NCBI GenBank assembly: GCA_022511345.1
Contig: JAFLRR010000004.1
Coordinates: 62,001 to 126,000 of the forward strand
Source of the DNA: Alistipes sp.
Lineage (GTDB): Bacteria; Bacteroidota; Bacteroidia; Bacteroidales; Rikenellaceae
DNA: 64,000 bases
Reading direction: 5' to 3'
This document shows positions 53,901-62,029 of this stretch, one piece after another. Position 1 is the first letter of the stretch; every line of letters starts with the position of its first letter. The translations under genes and the position numbers were made by a program. The notes beneath the pieces are model-generated. The model was not told the origin of the DNA and ran no database searches. It worked only from the letters and a program-made list of their open reading frames with translations.

Positions 53901-55433
53901 CTATTTCCGCTGCGCCCCGGCCGCCGGGACAAGTATCACGGCATCGGCATAGAGCACCTTGTCCACACCGGGATTCAACGCCACGATATCCTCGATCCTG
54001 ACTCCGTAGGTGCGCGCTATGCCGTACAACGTCTCGCCACTCTTCACCTTGTGGCGCACATAGTCTTTAGTCCCGGCATCCGAGCTCACGCTTCCGCCGG
54101 CCGCGCTATTTTCCGCCCGGCTCCTTTCGGCCGCGCTCTGCGAAGGCTTCGCAGCCTCCCCGGCCTGCTTCTGCGGCAGCGTGTCGCCTGCATCGGCATC
54201 TTCATCATCGCCCTCCGACTCCTCGGGACGGTAGTGGTATCTGTCCGAAGCGTTCTTCTGGCGCATCATGCCCAGGTGATACTTCGACTCCTCGGTCAGG
54301 CCGTCGCGCGTGATGTACCAGTAGTCCGAGCCGTCGTCGCGGCGGCCGTTGTCGTAGTTCTTTATGCGCACCTTCACCGGCACCTTGTCCACCGCCGCCC
54401 ACAGCGGCAGCACCTGGTCTCTGTCGGGCGAGAATACCACCATCACGCTGGTGTAGTTGTGCGAGAGGCTGTTGCGCAGCTCCTCGGGCAGCTCCTCGGT
54501 GCGGGCGCCGAGCAGTTCGACCGTCGCACGGAATCTCACATCGTCGTTGACTATCACCTCGGCCTGGGTGTTGTTGTTCACGCGGCCCATGTAGTATGTG
54601 GGCACGTATGCCACCACCTGCATGTTGCTGCGCTCCAGGCTGACATTCTCCAGCTGCAGCACATGCTCCTCCTTGAACACGCGCGAGAACGGCGTGGCCC
54701 ACAGCTTGGTCACCACGGCCGTGTCCTGCGCAATCTCGTAGCGTATTGCCGACGAGTTGCGCTCGTAGATCTGGCGCAGCACGTAGTCCAGGCCGCCCTG
54801 GTCGTTGGCGAACTCGAGGCTGTACTGGCCGAACTTGTGCACTGCCGACTGGCTTTCGCGGTGTATGCTTCCGTATATTCCGGCCTTCTTGAGGGTGGCG
54901 TTCAGCTGCTCGCGCGTCTCGGCCAGCTGTCTGAGCAGGTCCATCTTGTGCGAGTTCTCGGTCATTCCGAAGCGTATGTTGTTGTCCTCCTTGGCGATTT
55001 GGCTCTCCAGCTCGCGGATTTTGACCCTCAGCACCTCGGCTTCGGCATATGCCATGTTGAGCTGCACTCGGGCGTTGCGGTCGTTGACTATCACGCCGGG
55101 CTCGGAGCTCATGCTTCCCAAACCGAACAGGTTGATGTAGACGAACGAGTAGAGCGTATCGCCGGGGATGACTATGTCGCCCACCTCCGTATACTGGTCG
55201 AAGATATACATATCCTCCACCGCGCGGTAGTCCTTGTACTCGGTCTGAATGTAGCCGTCGAACTCCGTGTAGACCACCTTGCGGAATATGTAGAAACCCA
55301 GCAGAAGCAGCACGACAACCAACACTATCGTGAAGATAATCTGCTGCTTGGCCAGAGCCCTGTTTCGTTCGGTTATTATCCGTTCGATGTTCCGGTTCTC
55401 GTCGTAGTCCGATTTGAAGCTGAATGACTGCAT
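53901..55433 (-). CDS. HlyD-like membrane fusion protein with C-terminal LysM domain
   Basis: N-terminal TM QQIIFTIVLVVVLLLLGFYIF, coiled-coil AEAEVLRVKIRELESQIAKEDNN...LLRQLAETREQLNATL, C-terminal VRHKVKSGETLYGIARTYGVRIEDIVALNPGVDKVLYADAVILVP (LysM). Confidence 0.85.
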   Translation of the reverse strand: MQSFSFKSDYDENRNIERIITERNRALAKQQIIFTIVLVVVLLLLGFYIFRKVVYTEFDGYIQTEYKDYRAVEDMYIFDQYTEVGDIVIPGDTLYSFVYINLFGLGSMSSEPGVIVNDRNARVQLNMAYAEAEVLRVKIRELESQIAKEDNNIRFGMTENSHKMDLLRQLAETREQLNATLKKAGIYGSIHRESQSAVHKFGQYSLEFANDQGGLDYVLRQIYERNSSAIRYEIAQDTAVVTKLWATPFSRVFKEEHVLQLENVSLERSNMQVVAYVPTYYMGRVNNNTQAEVIVNDDVRFRATVELLGARTEELPEELRNSLSHNYTSVMVVFSPDRDQVLPLWAAVDKVPVKVRIKNYDNGRRDDGSDYWYITRDGLTEESKYHLGMMRQKNASDRYHYRPEESEGDDEDADAGDTLPQKQAGEAAKPSQSAAERSRAENSAAGGSVSSDAGTKDYVRHKVKSGETLYGIARTYGVRIEDIVALNPGVDKVLYADAVILVPAAGAQRK

Positions 55434-55500
55434 ATCACATTCAATCCGTTGTCCCCTTGCGCGCGCCCTCCGGTGCCGGTACCGCAGACGCGCCTGCGGT

Positions 55501-56904
55501 TCATTTCATCTCCTGAATTATCAAGTATCGGCTCACGGGCTCGTCGGAGAGATAGCTCTGCAGCTCTATCAGCTGACAGTCGCGCTGATAGGCATATGTC
55601 AGCATCCTCTCCCACGCCTGCAGGTATACGTTGTACTCCTGCAGCCGGTCGATGCGCGAATATTCGCCCGCCACGTTCCGGTAGCCCTCCTTGCGCATGG
55701 CTATGTAGCTCTTCAGGCTGACCATGCGCTCGTATTCGCCGTAAATATTTTCGTTATAGTTCTCTATGTCGCGCAGCAGAGCCGTCACCTCGCGCTCTAT
55801 CTGCTCGCAGGTGCGCTGCTGCTCGATTCGCACCACGCTCTGCTCGGCGCGTATCGCGCGGCGCTTGCGGGCCGTCTCGGCCGATATCGGTATCTTGAAC
55901 GACAGACCCACGTCTATATTGTGCGTGTTGTGCACATTCGGGCGGTTGTAGTACGACACGCGGGCGAATGGCAGGATGTCCATCGTCTGCAGATAGTCGG
56001 TCTTTTTGCGCTGCACGCCAAGCAGTTCCTCGCGCATGGCCAGCTTGCGCACATCGCGGTGCTCCTCGCGGATGTACTGCATGAGCGAAGCCGTGTCGGC
56101 CACCTTGATGTAGGCTATTCCGACATTTGCCGGCAGGGGCGTCACGATCGAATCGGATTTGATGGCTATCAGCTGGCGCTCGACTTCGGCCTGTTCGTTG
56201 ATAACCTTCAGCAGGTCGTCGCTCGAAATCTTGCCGTTGCGCAACAGGTATATCTGCGTCTGCATGAGCAGGCGCAGATTCTCGGCATGCACTCCCAGAA
56301 CCGTCAGCAGACGGCCGTAATAGCGGTAGCGCACCGACCTCTTCTGGCGGAATATGGTTTCGGCCAGAGCGTCGCGCTCGTACTCCAGCTGGCGCAGTTC
56401 GCCCTCGAGCTGCAGCTCGCGAATCTTGGTGGCGCGCTTGTAGAGCGAACTGTGGAATATGTTCCACTCCAGCTCGGCCTGCAGCTTGGCGTTGTATGCC
56501 ACAAGCGGGTCGTCGGGGTCGTAGCTTATCTGATTGCCGGGGCGCACATAGGCCTGGCCGCGGATGTCGAGACCGGTGCGGGCCTTCATCTCGCGAATCT
56601 GCGCATCGACAGCCTCGTCTATGGCCTCGACGCGCTCTTTGACTATGAAATCTATCTCGGCATAGTCCAGCGCCACCGAGGCCAGCGTGTCGGCCGGCAT
56701 GCGGAATACCAGCGAGTCCATCACCTCGAAGCGGCTGTCGTAGCGCTCCAGAATGCGGTTCGTCTCATCCTGACTGTCGAAATCGACGCTCCCGCGCCCC
56801 GGCTGCAGCTCTGTCGAGCCGGTGCGAGCGAGCTGCTGCGCAGCAGCTCCGAACCACATGGTCGCGGACAGCATGGCGAGCATGATATGTAAGCGGCGCG
56901 GCAT
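55501..56904 (-). CDS. TolC-like outer-membrane channel protein
   Basis: Signal peptide; long helical heptad-rich repeats (ATKIRELQLEGELRQLEYERDALAETIFRQKRSVRYRYYGRLLTVLGVHAENLRLLMQTQIYLL), NRPNVHNTHNIDVGLSFKIPISAETARKRRAIRAEQ; adjacent to the HlyD-like gene. Confidence 0.75.
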   Translation of the reverse strand: MPRRLHIMLAMLSATMWFGAAAQQLARTGSTELQPGRGSVDFDSQDETNRILERYDSRFEVMDSLVFRMPADTLASVALDYAEIDFIVKERVEAIDEAVDAQIREMKARTGLDIRGQAYVRPGNQISYDPDDPLVAYNAKLQAELEWNIFHSSLYKRATKIRELQLEGELRQLEYERDALAETIFRQKRSVRYRYYGRLLTVLGVHAENLRLLMQTQIYLLRNGKISSDDLLKVINEQAEVERQLIAIKSDSIVTPLPANVGIAYIKVADTASLMQYIREEHRDVRKLAMREELLGVQRKKTDYLQTMDILPFARVSYYNRPNVHNTHNIDVGLSFKIPISAETARKRRAIRAEQSVVRIEQQRTCEQIEREVTALLRDIENYNENIYGEYERMVSLKSYIAMRKEGYRNVAGEYSRIDRLQEYNVYLQAWERMLTYAYQRDCQLIELQSYLSDEPVSRYLIIQEMK

Positions 56905-56922
56905 TACTATCTGAATTAGCTA

Positions 56923-56953
56923 CAAACGTAGTCATTATTTTCGATAGTACAAA
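56923..56953 (-). promoter_or_regulatory. Bacteroidetes-type promoter of the exopolysaccharide operon (-33 TTTG / -7 TACGTTTG)
   Basis: Minus strand TTTG-[19 nt]-TACGTTTG, spacing matches the Bacteroides consensus TTTG-N19-TAnnTTTG. Confidence 0.75.
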
Positions 56954-57044
56954 ATAAAACATACAGAAATACACTCCGTTGCGACAAAACGGACTCTTTT
57001 CGCACAATCGCGCCCGCAACGGCTGCAGCCGCGGGACGCCGCCG

Positions 57045-57470
57045 TTACAGGATGTCGGGAGTTTCGGCCAGCAGCAGCTCGCGCCAGCTGTCGGGCACGC
57101 GTACGCTCTGCTGAGCCTCGAAGTCGAAGGCCACCATCGTCGAGCGGCTCTCGCTGCAGACCGTCTGGCCGCCGTCGCTCTCGCTGCGCACGATGCGCTG
57201 GAAGAGGGTCATGCTCTTGTTGCCCACGCGCTCGGTCGAGGTCTCGACCGCTATGTCGTCGTCGTAACGTATCTGCGACATGTATGATGTCGAGGTCGAG
57301 ACGGTGACTATGCGCAGGTTGTCGTAGAGTATGTCGTGGCCGAAGGTGCGGCGGTAGTAGTCGGTCTTGCCGGCATCGAAGTACATCTGCTGCGCCACGT
57401 TGTTCACATGGCGGAAGATGTCGATGTCAGAGAATCGTTTCTGTATGGGTGTGAGAGTCTTGCGGGCCAT
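57045..57470 (-). CDS. Acyl-CoA thioesterase (4-hydroxybenzoyl-CoA thioesterase family)
   Basis: QKRFSDIDIFRHVNNVAQQMYFDAGKTDYYRRTFG hot-dog fold signature. Confidence 0.83.
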   Translation of the reverse strand: MARKTLTPIQKRFSDIDIFRHVNNVAQQMYFDAGKTDYYRRTFGHDILYDNLRIVTVSTSTSYMSQIRYDDDIAVETSTERVGNKSMTLFQRIVRSESDGGQTVCSESRSTMVAFDFEAQQSVRVPDSWRELLLAETPDIL

Positions 57471-57474
57471 GGTT

Positions 57475-58035
57475 CTATCTTATGATTTGCACCGACCCGT
57501 CCTCGTCGAAACGCATGATCGAGCTGGGCTTGCGCGTGGGGTGCCCCTCGAAGCGGGGGTTGACAACGAAATCGACGCCATCGACAATCTCGCGCGAGAC
57601 CTCCTGCAGACCCTTGGGCGCAGGCTCGCCCGAGATGTTGGCCGAAGTCGAGACTATCGGCTTGCCGAACTTGCGCAGCAGGCGGCGGCAGAACTCGTGG
57701 TCCGGAACGCGCACGCCCAGAGTGCCCGTGTCGGGTATGAGATTGGCGGCCACGCCCACGGCGCCAGGCAGTATGAGCGTGAGCGGCGAAGTGGCCATCT
57801 CCATCACCTCGTAGGCTATGCCGGGAGCCTTGTCGACATACCTGACCACCATGTCGGCGTCGCGGCACAACACCAGCATCGAGTGTTTGTTCTCGCTGCG
57901 CTTCAGGGCGTAGATGCGGGCCACGGCCTGGGCATCGGTAGCGTCGCAGCCTATGCCCCACACCGTATCGGTCGGATAGAGCAGCAGCCCGCCGCTGCGC
58001 AGCACGCTGACGGCCGATTCAATCTCCTTGTCCAT
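57475..58035 (-). CDS. tsaC: L-threonylcarbamoyladenylate synthase (YrdC/Sua5 family)
   Basis: GGLLLYPTDTVWGIGCDATDAQAVARIYALKRSENKHSMLVL; VRVPDHEFCRRLLRKFGKPIVSTSANISGEPAPK. Confidence 0.92.
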   Translation of the reverse strand: MDKEIESAVSVLRSGGLLLYPTDTVWGIGCDATDAQAVARIYALKRSENKHSMLVLCRDADMVVRYVDKAPGIAYEVMEMATSPLTLILPGAVGVAANLIPDTGTLGVRVPDHEFCRRLLRKFGKPIVSTSANISGEPAPKGLQEVSREIVDGVDFVVNPRFEGHPTRKPSSIMRFDEDGSVQIIR

Positions 58036-58040
58036 GGTTG

Positions 58041-58421
58041 TCAACGGTTTAGAGGCAGCACCTCGATCCAGTAGTCGTCGGGGTCGTTGATGAAATAGAG
58101 GCCCATCTTATGGTTCTCGAAGCACACCCATCCGTTCTGGCGGTGATACTCGCGCACGGCGTCGTAGTCGCCGTCGACACGTATGCAGAGGTGGCTTTCG
58201 TTGTCGCCGAGCTCGTAGGCGCCCTCCTTGTCGCGCAGGTATGTCAGCTCGAGGCGGAAGCCGCTCGCGCCGTCGCCGAGGAATACCAGCTCGAACGAGC
58301 CGTCGGCAGCCTTGCGGCGGTCTATAACTTTCAGGCCCAGGGCCTTGTCGTAGAACTCGATGCTGCGCTCGAGGTTCGTCACGTTGATATTGAAATGGTC
58401 GAATCTGCCCTTTATCTCCAT
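58041..58421 (-). CDS. VOC family (glyoxalase-like) protein
   Basis: FDHFNINVTNLERSIEFYDKALGLKVIDRR ... GLYFINDPDDYWIEVLPLNR. Confidence 0.88.
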   Translation of the reverse strand: MEIKGRFDHFNINVTNLERSIEFYDKALGLKVIDRRKAADGSFELVFLGDGASGFRLELTYLRDKEGAYELGDNESHLCIRVDGDYDAVREYHRQNGWVCFENHKMGLYFINDPDDYWIEVLPLNR

Positions 58422-58505
58422 AAGTCGCAGTGTTTTTGATTATCTACCCGCGAAGTTATGCAAAAAAAGCGAGATTGCGAAATACCGGGGCGTTAAGCAG
58501 CCGTT

Positions 58506-58934
58506 GTGCCGGCGATATTGGCGTTCGTGTGGGGGTTGATATACAAGGACGGATATTCGGACTGGATTGCGATTGTCGTCCTGCTGCTGGCTACCATATA
58601 TTTCATATGCGACGTTCTGCAATATTTCATCGGCGTGGTGAAATACAAGAAGCATATCGAAGTCATCAACAATTTGGTGAATAAGAATGTTCCCGAAAAG
58701 GATATAGCCATAGGCGAATCGGCGGGAAGAAAACGAATCAACGACTTGTCGTTTCGCATATTCATCGTCAAAAGCGCGATACTGGCTATAGTATTCCTGT
58801 TTTTTATAATCATGGTGGGCCGTGCGCTTTTTCAGAGCAACAGCAAAAAAGACATTTCCGAGGTCGAATATGTGGTGCCGACGAGCAGCGAAGCGTTCGT
58901 TTCGGCAGACAGTCTGCACAATTCTCCCCAATAA
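58506..58934 (+). CDS. Small membrane protein of unknown function
   Basis: 142 aa; two hydrophobic segments (IAIVVLLLATIYFICDVLQYFIGVV; SAILAIVFLFFIIMVGRALF). Confidence 0.55.
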   Translation: MPAILAFVWGLIYKDGYSDWIAIVVLLLATIYFICDVLQYFIGVVKYKKHIEVINNLVNKNVPEKDIAIGESAGRKRINDLSFRIFIVKSAILAIVFLFFIIMVGRALFQSNSKKDISEVEYVVPTSSEAFVSADSLHNSPQ

Positions 58935-59049
58935 CACTCCGCAACTGCAGCCGATTCGGCAGATATTTGCGGCAGGAGCGAAAATTTCGGCTGTAGATTT
59001 TGCGGGAAAAGAAAAAAGATTTATCTTTGCACTCGCTTTTCATAAGCAT

Positions 59050-59123
59050 GGCGAGATAGCTCAGCCGGTTAGAGCGCATGATTCATAATCATGAGGTCGA
59101 GAGTTCAAGTCTCTCTCTCGCTA
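59050..59123 (+). tRNA. tRNA-Met(CAT) (or Ile2 if lysidine-modified)
   Basis: ggcgagatagctcagccggttagagcgcatgattcataatcatgaggtcgagagttcaagtctctctctcgcta; anticodon CAT. Confidence 0.9.
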
Positions 59124-59216
59124 CTGAATGAGACGAATGAGAAATCATTCGTCTTTTTCTTTTGCAGCCCACTCGAAATCGAGAATAGGCAATTACGGCG
59201 CTGCTGTGAAGCGCTG

Positions 59217-59243
59217 CAATTGCTAATTGCTAATTGCTAATTC
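59217..59243. repeat. AT-rich period-8 repeat (AATTGCTA family)
   Basis: caattgctaattgctaattgctaattc. Confidence 0.75.
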
Positions 59244-59261
59244 TTGTCTTTGCAACAAAGA

Positions 59262-59651
59262 CAAAAAAAGGTCCACCCGCATATTCGTCCTATGCAGGCA
59301 GACCTGTGGCTGCTGGTATCGATACGTAACGCTCAAAACACGTCTTCTCGCGGCAGCTGTTTCTTAAGCAGCGGCTACACTATTCCCCGACTTCACCAAG
59401 CCTCGCGGCTTCCGTTCACCGAAAGGCAGGCAGGGATGTGCCGAAAAACTTCGTATTCTGTGGCGTGACGCAGCGATGTCCTCGTTTTATGTTTGCGTCC
59501 GAAGTAATTGCGTTTGACGAACTTCTACGTTTTCGTCCGAACGACCGATATCGGTTAAAGCGGCAGTCGTCTATGCATATCCTCTGATGCCGTGCACGGC
59601 GGTCGTTGTTTCTGAATCGTGGGCCCGACAACGACGCAAAGGATAGATTCG
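59262..59651 (-). ncRNA. Unassigned ~390-nt structured ncRNA transcription unit
   Basis: Promoter-like TATATTTG on minus strand (59658-59665); many internal hairpins (gtcgttgt...acaacgac, accgatatcggt); terminates in a 14-bp hairpin ggtctgcctgcata-ggacgaa-tatgcgggtggacc (59270-59304) followed by TTTTTTT; no credible ORF. Confidence 0.6.
59270..59304 (-). terminator. Rho-independent terminator of the ncRNA unit
   Basis: 14 contiguous pairs (incl. G-U) and a T7 run on minus strand. Confidence 0.85.
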
Positions 59652-59970
59652 ACGATGCAAATATACAACAGCGAAGTAGCCTTTGTCAAGAGTTGGGAGC
59701 AAAATTTTTGATTAAAAATTCAAAAATTTTGGAAATAGGTGTTATTTTGTTTGCAGCTGGCGCTGCATTCTTTGTCGCTTTTGGGCGCAAAAGCGACGCA
59801 AAACGCTCCGCAGGGCACAATTTGCGGGTTCGCGTCTTGTCGTCCGGCTCGGAACGCTGCGCGCGTTTGAAAGCTATCAAACGGTCTTCCTCGCTTCTCG
59901 GACGTCTGCGACGCTCACTTCATCCGCAAATTCTGCAATGCGGATTTTCGGTGCGCTGCACAGCAGCGCT

Positions 59971-60006
59971 GTAATTTTGAATCTTGAATTTTGAATTTTG
60001 AATTGC
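59971..60006. repeat. AT-rich period-8 repeat (AATTTTGA family)
   Basis: gtaattttgaatcttgaattttgaattttgaattg. Confidence 0.75.
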
Positions 60007-60126
60007 AAAGCATTGCGGAGCTCTGCGACGAACGTCGCGCGGGCCGAAGCCTCCGCCCAGCGGAGGCCCGCTGAAAACAGCGCTCCTCCGCAGGCTTCTG
60101 CCCGCAAGAGTACACAAAGTCCGAGA

Positions 60127-60161
60127 CAATTGCTAATTCCTAATTGCTAATTTCCAATTAT
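60127..60161. repeat. AT-rich period-8 repeat (AATTGCTA family)
   Basis: caattgctaattcctaattgctaatttccaatta. Confidence 0.75.
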
Positions 60162-60200
60162 TCTGGCATTGCGTTTGATTCTCGGTCAGAAAAAAACGAT

Positions 60201-60869
60201 ATGATTAAACGCAACACTACCGTCGAGGCGATGCGGATACTCACGCCGCTGGCGGCTGTCGTACTGCTGGCCGGTCTGTCGGTCGAGATTATCAGCGGCG
60301 ACAACATTCACTTCACGGGCTGGTATCTCGGCGTGCTGCCGGTGGTATGTCTCGTATTCATCGTCGACTTCTTCGTGGACTGCGCAACCAATCCCGACCC
60401 CGAGCGGCGGTTCTGGAGACACCTGCCATTTCTGCTGCTGTCGATACCCTACCTGAACATAATCCGCATATGCGGCGCCGAGATGACGCGCGCGCAGGCT
60501 ATGGCCGTGGGTCTGGTGACGATGCTGCGGGCATTCATGGCAATGTTCGTGGTGGTCAGGTGGATGGTGCGCGGCAGCGGCCCGCGGAGGCTCTTCTATG
60601 CATACATCTTCACCGTGGCGGTATTCACATATCTCTCGGCGCTGGTGTTCTACGACTACGAGATACACGTAAATCCGCACCTGACATCGTTCGGCAACGC
60701 CGTATGGTGGGCCGGCATGGGTGTCACGACGGTCGGGGCGGCGATATTCCCCGTGACGACCATGGGCAAGATCTTCGCCGTGCTGCTGCCCATGGTGGGA
60801 ATGCTGATGTTCCCGATATTCACGGTCTACGTAACCGACATATACACCAGAAAAAAGGAGCGTTCATAG
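60201..60869 (+). CDS. Ion-channel-like membrane protein with aberrant K+-channel selectivity filter
   Basis: Multiple TM segments; FGNAVWWAGMGVTTVGAAIFPVTTMGKIFAVLLPMVGMLMFPIFTVYVTDIY; start MIKRNTTVEAM. Confidence 0.78.
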   Translation: MIKRNTTVEAMRILTPLAAVVLLAGLSVEIISGDNIHFTGWYLGVLPVVCLVFIVDFFVDCATNPDPERRFWRHLPFLLLSIPYLNIIRICGAEMTRAQAMAVGLVTMLRAFMAMFVVVRWMVRGSGPRRLFYAYIFTVAVFTYLSALVFYDYEIHVNPHLTSFGNAVWWAGMGVTTVGAAIFPVTTMGKIFAVLLPMVGMLMFPIFTVYVTDIYTRKKERS

Positions 60870-60883
60870 CCCGCGGCGAACGA

Positions 60884-60915
60884 AAAAAAGCCTGTGCAAG
60901 TTGCACAGGCTTTTT
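60884..60915. terminator. Bidirectional terminator between channel gene and mscL
   Basis: aaaaaaagcctgtgcaa-gt-tgcacaggcttttt. Confidence 0.88.
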
Positions 60916-60932
60916 CGTCGGAAGGCTCTCGC

Positions 60933-61346
60933 CTACTTCTTCTCCTTGAGCAGGTCGCGAATCTCCGAGAGGAGCTTCTCCTCGGCCGAGGGCTCGGGAG
61001 CGGGTGCCGGTGCGGGCGCCTCTTCCTCCTTCTTCTTCATGCTGTTCATAGCCTTAATCATCAGGAAGATGCAGAAGGCCAGAATGGCGAAGTCGACACA
61101 CGTCTGGATGAAGTTGCCGTAGTTCCACGTGATGTCGGAGGCTCCCTCTTCGGTGGCCTTCTTGAGCACTACGTGCAGCTGCGAGAAGTCGGCGTTGCCG
61201 AGGAATGCGCCGATAGGCGGCATGAGAATGTCGTTGACAAGCGACGATACGATTTTGCCGAACGCGCCGCCGATGATTACGCCGACAGCCATGTCCATCA
61301 CGTTGCCCTTGAGGGCGAACTCCTTGAATTCTTTGAAAAATGCCAT
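60933..61346 (-). CDS. mscL: Large-conductance mechanosensitive channel
   Basis: [47 protein letters not shown]. Confidence 0.96.
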   Translation of the reverse strand: MAFFKEFKEFALKGNVMDMAVGVIIGGAFGKIVSSLVNDILMPPIGAFLGNADFSQLHVVLKKATEEGASDITWNYGNFIQTCVDFAILAFCIFLMIKAMNSMKKKEEEAPAPAPAPEPSAEEKLLSEIRDLLKEKK

Positions 61347-61388
61347 AATTTTTAACTGTTTTTATTGTGTAAATCGTTTTGTCCGTTT

Positions 61389-62006
61389 TCAGCGAACCTC
61401 GCGGTCGGGATGCTCGCGCAGGAACTTCTCCCACGACGAACTGCCACGCTTGGAGGCTGCCTTGAGTCCGCCGCCGAGGCCCTTGACCCGCTCGCTGCCC
61501 ATGGCCGAAACGAGCGGTGAGCAGGCCGTGTAGTAGTGGCAGAGCGCCACGGCCATGCCGTCGGTGGCGTCGGCCTTGGACGGCAGCGCCTCGAGCGAAA
61601 GGATGCTCTTGACCATAGCGGCGACCTGCTCCTTGGTGGCCGAGCCGCCGCCAGTAACGGCCTGCTTGATGCGCGTGGGCGCATACTCGCTGACCTTGAG
61701 TCCGCGGCTCAGCGCCGCAGCCATCGCTACGCCCTGCGCGCGCCCCAGCTTGAGCATCGACTGGATGTTCTCGCCGAAGAAGGGAGACTCCAATGCCGCC
61801 TCGCGCGGGCGGTACTCGTCGATGAGCGTGCCGACACGTTCGAAGATGTAGCGCAGCTTGGCATAGGGGTCCGACATGCGGTGCAGGTCTATGGCGCCGA
61901 GAACGACCGACCGCAGAGTGCGGCCGTCGACCTCCAGCACTCCGTAACCGGTGTAGTTGGTTCCGGGGTCGATGCCGATGATTCGGTATGGATGTTCGGC
62001 TGCCAT
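61389..62006 (-). CDS. ruvC: Crossover junction endodeoxyribonuclease RuvC
   Basis: RIIGIDPGTNYTGYGVLEVDG; ALESPFFGENIQSMLKLGRAQGVAMAAA; IKQAVTGGGSATKEQVAAMV; start MAAEHPYR. Confidence 0.94.
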   Translation of the reverse strand: MAAEHPYRIIGIDPGTNYTGYGVLEVDGRTLRSVVLGAIDLHRMSDPYAKLRYIFERVGTLIDEYRPREAALESPFFGENIQSMLKLGRAQGVAMAAALSRGLKVSEYAPTRIKQAVTGGGSATKEQVAAMVKSILSLEALPSKADATDGMAVALCHYYTACSPLVSAMGSERVKGLGGGLKAASKRGSSSWEKFLREHPDREVR

Positions 62007-62029
62007 GGATGATGTCAAGCGATGCTTTA

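Noticed and set aside
49468-56904. Interpreting the TolC/HlyD genes as a type I secretion or RND efflux system
   Set aside because: No ABC transporter or RND pump gene is present in the operon; partners are a GT2 and a sugar dehydrogenase.
59262-59651. Calling the ncRNA tmRNA or RNase P RNA
   Set aside because: Diagnostic tRNA-like ends, T-arm and CCA, and RNase P P4 sequences were not found, so identity is left open.
59701-59735. AT-rich palindrome as a CRISPR or att site
   Set aside because: Single copy in the window, no spacer-repeat pattern and no integrase or cas genes.
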